A stretch of 48,027 bases of DNA, from positions 1 through 48,027 of the forward strand of contig CANJRL010000004.1 in the NCBI GenBank assembly GCA_947476675.1. Direction: 5' to 3'. A program made the translations under genes and the position numbers. Below the pieces are notes generated by a model, which made no database searches, was not told the DNA's origin, and saw only the letters and a program-made list of their open reading frames with translations. This DNA comes from Phycisphaerales bacterium. GTDB taxonomy: Bacteria > Planctomycetota > Phycisphaerae > Phycisphaerales > UBA1924. This document shows positions 42,230 to 48,027 of the stretch, one piece after another. Each line of letters begins with the position of its first letter. Position 1 is the first letter of the stretch.

Positions 42230-44458
42230 TCAGCCCAGCCCGAACTCCTTCCATCGCGCGTCAACCCGCCGCACGACCTCTTCCGGCATGCACAGGAGCG
42301 GCGGGTACTCGCGCACGGGGTAGCCCCACACGCTCGGCGACGGGTCCTTGCCCGTCGCGTCGAAGACGCAGGTCCGGCGCCCGGCGATGAGCGTGCGGTC
42401 GCGCCCGGGGTCGCTGCTCGCGCACCAGTGGAACATGGCCTCGTCCCACGCCGAGATGTCGACGCCCTCGGACACCACCACCGCGAATGGCGGCGCCGCG
42501 CCCATGCGCTCGAGGGCCGCGTCCATCGCCTCGATCGCCTTCCATCCGAGCCGCTCCGGCCCGCGGCCGCTGTCGGCCACGCGCACGAAGAGCCACCGGC
42601 GCGCGAGTTCCTCGGGCATCGAGGCCTCCGCCACGCCCGGCAGGCCGCTGACCACGCGGAGCAACGCCTCGACCTCCGGGGGTGACATGATCCCGGCGTC
42701 GACGGCGGGGGATCGATCGTCGCGATGGTCGCGCCGGGGCGATGCCGCGGCGCCGATGGTCTTCTCGGCGTCGAACCGGCGCGTGGCGTCGAAGCCCAGT
42801 TTGGTCCCTCCCCCGAGGACCGGGGCGGCGTGGTCGAGGATGTCCAGCGGCCCCCGCACCGTCTCGATATCGCGCGACGGATCGCAGCACTCGCCCACTG
42901 CGCGGAGCACCGCCGCGTGGTCGTGCACATCCACCCCGTCGTCGACCACGACCACGTGCTTTGTCCACGCCATCTGCCCGGCGCCCCACACGCTGTGCAT
43001 CACCCGCCTCGCCTGCAACGGGTATTCCTTCTTGATCTTTACGAAGGCGCAGTTGTGGAACGCGCCGAACATGGGGAGGTCGTAGTCCTCGATGTCGTGG
43101 ATCAGCGTCTTGAGCAACGGAAGGAAGATACGCTCGGTGGCCTTGCCGAGGTAGTAGTCCTCCTGGGGCGGGAGACCCACGATCGTCGTCGGGTAGACCG
43201 GGCGCTTGCGCATGGTGATCGCGGTGACCGCGACGATGGGGTAGCGATCGGGGAGCGAGTAGAACCCGGTGTGATCGCCGAACGGCCCCTCGATCACCGC
43301 GCCCGGACCGACGCCATACGCATCGGCCTCCTCCGCCGCCGCCTTCGCGGCTCCCCCTCCCCTTGCGGGAGAGGGTGGCGGCGCAGCCGCCGCGTCGGGG
43401 GATGACGCCTTGCCCGGCCTCTCGAACCCGATCATCCCGGCCTCGTGGCTCACCCAGCCCTCGATCACGATCTCGGCGTTCGCAGGAACGCTCAGAGGCA
43501 CGGTCTTGCACGCGACCATCGGGATGCCGCGTCCGTTCAGGAACCCGGCGAGCAGGATCTCGCTCAGGCCCGGCGGCAGCGGGGCCGTGGCGGCGTAGGG
43601 AAGCACGCTCTCGCCCCCGAGGACGATGGCGACGGGCATGCGCTCTCCGCGCTTCTTCCACGAGCGCCAGTGCCGCGCGCCGTCGTGGTGCATGTGCCAG
43701 TGCATCGCCACGCGGCGCCGGCCGAGCAGCTGCACGCGGTACATGCCGATGTTGCGGCTCGGGGGGCGGGGGTTGCCCAGGTCGTCGGCGTGGATGGTGT
43801 GGATGCCTGCCAGGGTGATGTAGCGCCCTCGGTAGGACGGGTCGTCGAGCATGTCGAGGCCCTGCGCTCTGAGATGACCGTTGATGTCCGAAGGCCACCC
43901 GACCGAGTCGAGGTCGCCGTCGAGCGGCCAGCACTTGATGATCGGCAGGCGAGAAAGGTCGACGCGGTCGCCGGTGAGCACGACCTCCTGGCACAGCCCG
44001 GTGCGCACCTTCTTCGGCGGCATGCGGAGCAGCGGGGAGAGTTCACGGGCCTTGCGGATGAACTCGCCGATCGAGGCCGGCGGCTTGGGCTCCACCAGCG
44101 CCGCGATCCGATCGGCCCAGCCCTCGAAGCCGCCCGGGACGCGAGGCTCGGGCGCGCCCTCTGCCGAGTCGTGGCACCCGAGGGCCATCTCCATCCGCCG
44201 GTACGATCCCATCGAGTTGATGAGCACCGGCATGTCGGAGCCCTCGACGCTCTCGAACAGCAGTGCAGATCCGCCCAGGTGGTGGAAACGCGGGTCTGCG
44301 CGGCGGGCCGAGCCGACGGGGAGTGAGGGGGCGCGGCTCTTGCTCACCCGGTCCGCGACCGCGGCGATCTCGAGCACCGGCGAGACCGGCGCGGCGATAC
44401 GCTTGAGTTCCCCAGCCCGCTCGAGCGCCGCGATGAACGCCTGAACATCCTCGAACAC
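42230..44458 (-). CDS. UbiD-family decarboxylase, long form
   Basis: A 742-aa member of the prenylated-FMN-dependent decarboxylases, which remove a carboxyl from aromatic or unsaturated acids, for example in quinone synthesis. Core motifs include LPIIKCWPLDGDLDSVGWPS, GRRRVAMHWHMHHDGARHW, IEGPFGDHTGFYSLPDRYP and CFVKIKKEYP-like FVKIKKEYPLQARRV. It is longer than the roughly 490-aa UbiD of E. coli. Extra parts are an in-frame palindromic insert (about residues 355-370) and a C-terminal segment repeating the VVVDDGVDV...DPSRD...FDAT pattern. The extension recalls the long menaquinone-type decarboxylases (MqnL), but this is not certain. The GTG at 44458 with AAAGGGA upstream is preferred to ATG 44494, which overlaps the divergent gene. 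Confidence 0.88.
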   Translation of the reverse strand: MFEDVQAFIAALERAGELKRIAAPVSPVLEIAAVADRVSKSRAPSLPVGSARRADPRFHHLGGSALLFESVEGSDMPVLINSMGSYRRMEMALGCHDSAEGAPEPRVPGGFEGWADRIAALVEPKPPASIGEFIRKARELSPLLRMPPKKVRTGLCQEVVLTGDRVDLSRLPIIKCWPLDGDLDSVGWPSDINGHLRAQGLDMLDDPSYRGRYITLAGIHTIHADDLGNPRPPSRNIGMYRVQLLGRRRVAMHWHMHHDGARHWRSWKKRGERMPVAIVLGGESVLPYAATAPLPPGLSEILLAGFLNGRGIPMVACKTVPLSVPANAEIVIEGWVSHEAGMIGFERPGKASSPDAAAAPPPSPARGGGAAKAAAEEADAYGVGPGAVIEGPFGDHTGFYSLPDRYPIVAVTAITMRKRPVYPTTIVGLPPQEDYYLGKATERIFLPLLKTLIHDIEDYDLPMFGAFHNCAFVKIKKEYPLQARRVMHSVWGAGQMAWTKHVVVVDDGVDVHDHAAVLRAVGECCDPSRDIETVRGPLDILDHAAPVLGGGTKLGFDATRRFDAEKTIGAAASPRRDHRDDRSPAVDAGIMSPPEVEALLRVVSGLPGVAEASMPEELARRWLFVRVADSGRGPERLGWKAIEAMDAALERMGAAPPFAVVVSEGVDISAWDEAMFHWCASSDPGRDRTLIAGRRTCVFDATGKDPSPSVWGYPVREYPPLLCMPEEVVRRVDARWKEFGLG
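43353..43392 (-). repeat. two-hairpin palindromic repeat inserted in a coding sequence
   Basis: On the minus strand, GGCGGC-TGC-GCCGCC is followed by A, then CCCTCTCCC-GCAA-GGGGAGGG. The order and sizes match the intergenic copy at 258-309, including the shared ACCCTCTCCC. It is translated as AAAAPPPSPARGGGA in the UbiD-type protein. Confidence 0.65.
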
Positions 44459-44469
44459 GGATCCCTTTC

Positions 44470-45180
44470 GTGACGAAGCAAGCCGAGCATACATCCGCCG
44501 AGGGCCGACGCCCGCTGGGGATCAGCAAGCCCCCCGGTCCGGGCGCCGCACTCGACCGCGACTGGCCCGCCTACTTTGCGGCCGTCGATGGCCTCCCGCC
44601 GCGCGAGACCCTGCTCCGGGCTCTGGCGCTCTTCGACGGGCGCCCGAGGGAGGATGCACGAGCGGCGCTGGCTGTCGATGTGGGCAGCGGCTCGGGGCGC
44701 GACACGCTTGAGATGCTCCGCCGCGGGTGGCGGGTGATCGCCGTGGATCCGGAGGCGGATGGGCACGCCCGGCTGATGCGGGCCGCGCCGCCGGCCCTGC
44801 GGGAGCGCCTCACCATGGTCATCGCCCCGCTCGAGCGCGCCGATCTGGCAGCGTTCGCCCGCGCAGCATCGCCCGGAGGCGCCGATCTGGTGAATGCTTC
44901 CTTCACCCTGCCGTTCATCCCGGGAGAGGTGTTCGCGCAGGCATGGGCGTGCATCGTCGACGCCCTCCGCCCGGGCGGGGTGTTCTCGGGCCAGTTCTTT
45001 GGCGACCGGGACGGGTGGGCCTCCATCCCGCGCCGTTCCCACCACACCCGCGGGGCGGCTCTCGGCCTCCTGGCCCCGTTCGCGCTGGAACTTTTCGATG
45101 AGCAGGAAAAAGACGGCAAGGACGCCTTCGGCGATCCCAAGCACTTCCACGTCTTCCACGCCGTGGCGGTGAAGCGCTGA
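44470..45180 (+). CDS. class I SAM-dependent methyltransferase
   Basis: A 236-aa methyltransferase. Motif I is VDVGSGSGRDTLEML (69-83), with the acidic end of strand 2 in VIAVDPEAD. It has the strand-4 region ADLVNASFTLPFI and the post motif RPGGVFSGQFFGDRDGW. The substrate is unknown. The GTG at 44470 is only 11 bp from the GTG of the divergent UbiD-type gene, so the two starts share control DNA. No ribosome binding site is seen on this side. The neighbour could suggest quinone-ring methylation, but the sequence lacks obvious UbiE/MenG hallmarks. Confidence 0.85.
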   Translation: MTKQAEHTSAEGRRPLGISKPPGPGAALDRDWPAYFAAVDGLPPRETLLRALALFDGRPREDARAALAVDVGSGSGRDTLEMLRRGWRVIAVDPEADGHARLMRAAPPALRERLTMVIAPLERADLAAFARAASPGGADLVNASFTLPFIPGEVFAQAWACIVDALRPGGVFSGQFFGDRDGWASIPRRSHHTRGAALGLLAPFALELFDEQEKDGKDAFGDPKHFHVFHAVAVKR

Positions 45181-45206
45181 CGCCTCGCAGGAGTTGATCC
45201 GAATCC

Positions 45207-46232
45207 ATGACCGCCGCGCCGATGACCCTCAACCCCTCCGACCTCGCGATCGACCTCTCCGATGTCGCGAAGACATACCGCGGGCGTGTCGACGCCCTGC
45301 GCGGCATCTCGATGCAGGTGCGGCGCGGGGAGATCTTCGGCCTGCTCGGCCCCAACGGGGCCGGCAAGTCGACCCTGGTCAAGATTCTCATGAGCGTGGT
45401 CAGGCCCACGCGGTGCCAGGGAACGATGCTCGGCCGGCCCGTCGGCTCGCGCCAGGCCCTGCTCCGTGTCGGCTACCTGCCCGAGAACCCCCGCTTCCCC
45501 GAGTACCTCACCGGCGAGCAGACGCTGCACACCTTCGCGATGCTCTCGAAAGTGCCGAGGGACCTGCGCCGGAGCCTGGCCGAGAAGACCCTGCGCCTGG
45601 TGGGCATGAGCGACTGGCGTCGCAAGAAGATCGGGGCGTATTCCAAGGGCATGAAGCAGCGCATCGGCATCGCCCAGGCGCTCATGAACGACCCGGAACT
45701 GGTCATGCTCGACGAGCCGACCGACGGCGTCGACCCCGTCGGCCGCCGCGAGATCCGCGAGATGCTGATCGCCATCAAGGCCGAGGGCAGGACCGTCTTC
45801 GTCAACAGCCACCTGCTGTCGGAGGTCGAGACGCTGTGCGACCGGGTGGCGATCCTGGTCAAGGGCAAGGTGGCGCGGCAGGGGGCGATCGACGACCTGA
45901 CGCGCTCCTCGCGGCGCTACGAGGTCGAGATCGCCGGCCCCCCGCCCTCGGCGGAGCCGGTGAGGCGCATGATCGCCGCGCTGAGGGGGCAGGAGTCGGG
46001 GCACGACGCGGTAACGACGTACTCCCTCCCCGGGGCCGACGCCGAGGAGGTGCAGCCTCTCATCGACGCCCTCCGCGCCGCGGGCGTCACGGTCCGCGCC
46101 CTGCGCCCGGCCCGCCAATCGCTCGAGGACCTGTTCATGGAAGCGATCGTCGACCCGGAGACCGGGAAGCACGGGGGAGTTGGCGCCGCCCAGGCCGGGC
46201 GCCGCCCGGGCAACCAGCCGGGGGTGCGGTGA
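45207..46232 (+). CDS. ABC transporter ATP-binding protein (ABC-2 type)
   Basis: A 341-aa ATPase. Walker A is GPNGAGKST (48-56), Q-loop GYLPENPRF, the signature YSKGMKQRIGIAQALM (degenerate as usual in this class), Walker B LVMLDEPTDGVDP and the H-loop FVNSHLLSEVE. A C-terminal domain of about 110 residues follows, ending in a Gly/Arg-rich tail. AGGAG lies 16 nt before the ATG, rather far; ATG 45222 is an alternative. It overlaps the permease gene by one base, which implies an export pair. Confidence 0.93.
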   Translation: MTAAPMTLNPSDLAIDLSDVAKTYRGRVDALRGISMQVRRGEIFGLLGPNGAGKSTLVKILMSVVRPTRCQGTMLGRPVGSRQALLRVGYLPENPRFPEYLTGEQTLHTFAMLSKVPRDLRRSLAEKTLRLVGMSDWRRKKIGAYSKGMKQRIGIAQALMNDPELVMLDEPTDGVDPVGRREIREMLIAIKAEGRTVFVNSHLLSEVETLCDRVAILVKGKVARQGAIDDLTRSSRRYEVEIAGPPPSAEPVRRMIAALRGQESGHDAVTTYSLPGADAEEVQPLIDALRAAGVTVRALRPARQSLEDLFMEAIVDPETGKHGGVGAAQAGRRPGNQPGVR

Positions 46233-47383
46233 TGCTCACACAGACCCTCGCCATCTTTCTTGACGCCTACCGCTATTTGAACAACCGGCGGCTGTTCTGG
46301 ATCACCGTCATCCTCTCGGGGGTCGTCGTCGCGGCCTTCGGCGCGGTGGGCATCGACGCCGAGGGCGTCACCATCCTGCACTGGCACGTCTACCCCTACC
46401 TCACCAGCGCCCTGCTCTCCCCGGGGGCGTTCTACAAGTTCGTCTATGTCTCCTTCGGCGTCGACGTCTGGCTCGCCTGGGCCGCGTCCATCCTCGCGCT
46501 CATCTCCACCGCGGGCATCATCCCGGAGTTTATCTCGCAGTCGTCGATCGAGATCACGCTGGCCAAGCCGATCTCGCGGACGCGGCTGTTCCTCACCAAG
46601 TATTTCTCCGGGCTGCTCTTCGCGGCCCTGCAGGTGACGGTGTTCAGCCTCGCGTCCTTCTTCGTCATCGGCGTCCGGGGCGGCGAGTGGGAGCCCAGGG
46701 TGTTCCTGGCGATCCCGCTGGTGATCCTCTTCTTCTCGTACCTGTACAGCGTGTCGGCGCTCATCGGCGTGCTCACGCGCTCGACCATCGCCTCGCTCCT
46801 GGGCGTGGGCCTCTTCTGGTTCGTGCTCTTCGCCGCCAACACCACGGAGTCGCTCTATCTCGTGATCCGCACCGAGACCGAGCAGCGGCTCAAGGCGGTC
46901 GAGGCCCGGATCGCCTCCACCGAGAGCGGGGCCGAAGCGGCGGCGCCCGGCCCCGGGGGCCGGGGCGTCCTGGCCGCGATCGCCGAGGCCGCCGCTCAGC
47001 GCGATGGCGGCCCGGAGGACCTCCCCAGGCTCCGCGAGCGCCGCGACGCGCTCGCCAGAGAGGCTGCCAACTACGGCCGGGGCCACGACATCGCCCTGAC
47101 CGTCAAGACCTTCCTCCCCAAGACCTCCGAGACGATGGACCTGCTGAAGCGCGAACTCGTCTCGATGTCGGACCTGGCGGCGATCGCGGGCGGCGCCGAG
47201 GATCGACCGCGCCGCCGCAACCGCCGCGATCCCGACGGGGAGCGCATCGAGGCGTCGGCCGCTCAGGAGGTCGAGCGCATCCGCCGCGGGCGAAGCGTGG
47301 CGTGGATCGTCGCGACGTCGGCGGCGTTCGAGGGGCTGATCCTCGGCATCGCCGCGTGGCGGTTCTCGCGCCGCGACTATTGA
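46232..47383 (+). CDS. ABC transporter permease (ABC-2 type)
   Basis: A 383-aa inner-membrane protein. The first about 210 residues hold six hydrophobic segments, including the conserved IIPEFISQSSIEITLAKPISR loop near the ATPase contact. A long charged cytoplasmic or periplasmic insert (about 220-350, with KAVEARIASTESGAEAAA and LRERRDALAREAAN) looks coiled-coil. A last membrane segment (VAWIVATSAAFEGLILGIAA) ends in RRDY. The ATG overlaps the ATPase stop. Cargo unknown. Its 3' end overlaps the convergent proC by 7 bp. Confidence 0.88.
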   Translation: MLTQTLAIFLDAYRYLNNRRLFWITVILSGVVVAAFGAVGIDAEGVTILHWHVYPYLTSALLSPGAFYKFVYVSFGVDVWLAWAASILALISTAGIIPEFISQSSIEITLAKPISRTRLFLTKYFSGLLFAALQVTVFSLASFFVIGVRGGEWEPRVFLAIPLVILFFSYLYSVSALIGVLTRSTIASLLGVGLFWFVLFAANTTESLYLVIRTETEQRLKAVEARIASTESGAEAAAPGPGGRGVLAAIAEAAAQRDGGPEDLPRLRERRDALAREAANYGRGHDIALTVKTFLPKTSETMDLLKRELVSMSDLAAIAGGAEDRPRRRNRRDPDGERIEASAAQEVERIRRGRSVAWIVATSAAFEGLILGIAAWRFSRRDY

Positions 47384-48027
47384 CGGGGGGGCTCGCCGTG
47401 CATCGCGGCCAGTTCGGCCCCGCGGTTCCGTGCCGCCACGACGGCGCGGACGAACAGGTCGGTGAACTTGCCGTCCTGCAGCACGCGCACGGCGGCCTCG
47501 GTCGTCCCGCCCTTGCTGGTCACCGCCATGCGCATCTCCATGGGCGGCTTCTCGCGCTGCCCCGCGAGCAGCTCGCCCGAACCCTGGAGCACGCCGCGAA
47601 CCACGCGGTCGGCGGTGGCCTGGTCGAAGCCCATGTCGACCCCCGCCCTGACCATCGCCTCCGCGAGATAGAAGAGATACGCCGGGCCCGACCCGGCCAG
47701 CGCCGTGAAGGCGTCCATCATGGTCTCGTCGATGCGCACCACCTCGCCGACTCCTCCGAAGAGGCGCATCGCGAAGGCCTCGTCCCCAGGCTGCGACCCG
47801 GCGCCCAGCGCGACCGCCGAGACGCCCTTGCGGATCTGCGCCGGCAGGTTGGGCATGACGCGCACCACCGCTCCGGACGCGGGAAGCCGCTTGCGGATGG
47901 TCTCCGAGCGCACCCCGGCGAGGATCGAGATCACGGGCGCTCTCACCGTCGCCCCTCCGATGTCCTTCGCCACCGCGTCCAGTGATTGCGGCTTGACCGC
48001 GAGCAGCACCTGGCCGCCCTCGTCGAG
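47377..48027 (-). CDS. proC: pyrroline-5-carboxylate reductase, C-terminal part (runs off the right edge)
   Basis: The last 216 residues of ProC, which makes proline from pyrroline-5-carboxylate with NAD(P)H. The frame is open at base 48027, so the N-terminal Rossmann start is outside. Visible family motifs are VLLAVKPQ, RVMPNLPAQIRKG (substrate region), and the dimerisation domain with TALAGSGPAYLFYLAEAM, VLQGSGELL and AVTSKGGTTEAAV. Confidence 0.95.
   Translation of the reverse strand, partial: LDEGGQVLLAVKPQSLDAVAKDIGGATVRAPVISILAGVRSETIRKRLPASGAVVRVMPNLPAQIRKGVSAVALGAGSQPGDEAFAMRLFGGVGEVVRIDETMMDAFTALAGSGPAYLFYLAEAMVRAGVDMGFDQATADRVVRGVLQGSGELLAGQREKPPMEMRMAVTSKGGTTEAAVRVLQDGKFTDLFVRAVVAARNRGAELAAMHGEPPRQ

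Noticed and set aside
1-48027. CRISPR array, insertion sequence, prophage or integrase
   Set aside because: No regularly spaced repeats, no transposase or integrase frames and no tRNA-end duplications were seen; the tRNA-Ala 3' end is not repeated nearby as far as I can read.

Overview
This is a strongly GC-rich bacterial chromosome segment. It is most likely from a planctomycete of the Phycisphaerae type. Three things point there: two secreted proteins (8231-8995 and 27091-27870 minus) end in a TPGA/hydrophobic/poly-Arg sorting tail; a membrane protein (4506-5312) carries the C-terminal zinc ribbon CxxCGYSMRGLP...CPECG common in that phylum; and several secreted or small hypothetical proteins resemble planctomycete-type families. 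An lpxB and a secretin indicate an outer membrane. No phage, insertion sequence, CRISPR array or large integrated island is visible. Most genes are housekeeping or transport genes in short operons on both strands.

Layout. 1-1330: a truncated secreted protein, a composite palindromic repeat and a zinc-type ABC binding protein. 1452-4494: tRNA-Ala(CGC) with its terminator, then mutS. 4506-7952: membrane zinc-ribbon protein, aldo/keto reductase, thioredoxin-like protein, ATP-grasp enzyme. 8231-8995: first sorting-tail protein. 9137-14157 (minus): glycosyltransferase-like gene, priA, secreted ankyrin protein. 14239-20172 (plus): carA, a large TPR-secretin, and a STAS/anti-sigma-kinase pair. 20169-21218 (minus): conserved hypothetical. 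21420-26324: a complete branched-chain amino-acid ABC operon in the order binding protein, H, M, G, F. 26359-27006: possible nuclease-fold hypothetical. 27091-29265 (minus): second sorting-tail protein and lpxB. 29393-33621: aspS convergent with a dicarboxylate/amino-acid symporter and an NAD(P)-binding protein. 33735-35897: Kef-type antiporter and a small conserved protein. 36156-39447 (minus): a large secreted hypothetical protein followed by thioredoxin reductase. 39614-42061: alanine dehydrogenase convergent with an Atg22-like MFS transporter. 42230-47383: a UbiD-type decarboxylase divergent from a methyltransferase, then an ABC exporter pair. 47377-48027: the C-terminal part of proC.

The most interesting signals are not genes. 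(i) A TANNNT-like -10 hexamer ends 6-10 nt before the start codon of about ten unrelated genes that mostly lack a Shine-Dalgarno sequence, which suggests common leaderless transcription; this signal also helped choose several starts. (ii) A two-hairpin palindromic element lies between genes at 258-309, and a second copy with the same architecture sits in frame inside the UbiD-type gene at 43353-43392. (iii) The AspRS carries residues typical of non-discriminating enzymes. I found no clearly new multi-gene system; the candidates are listed with their limits.
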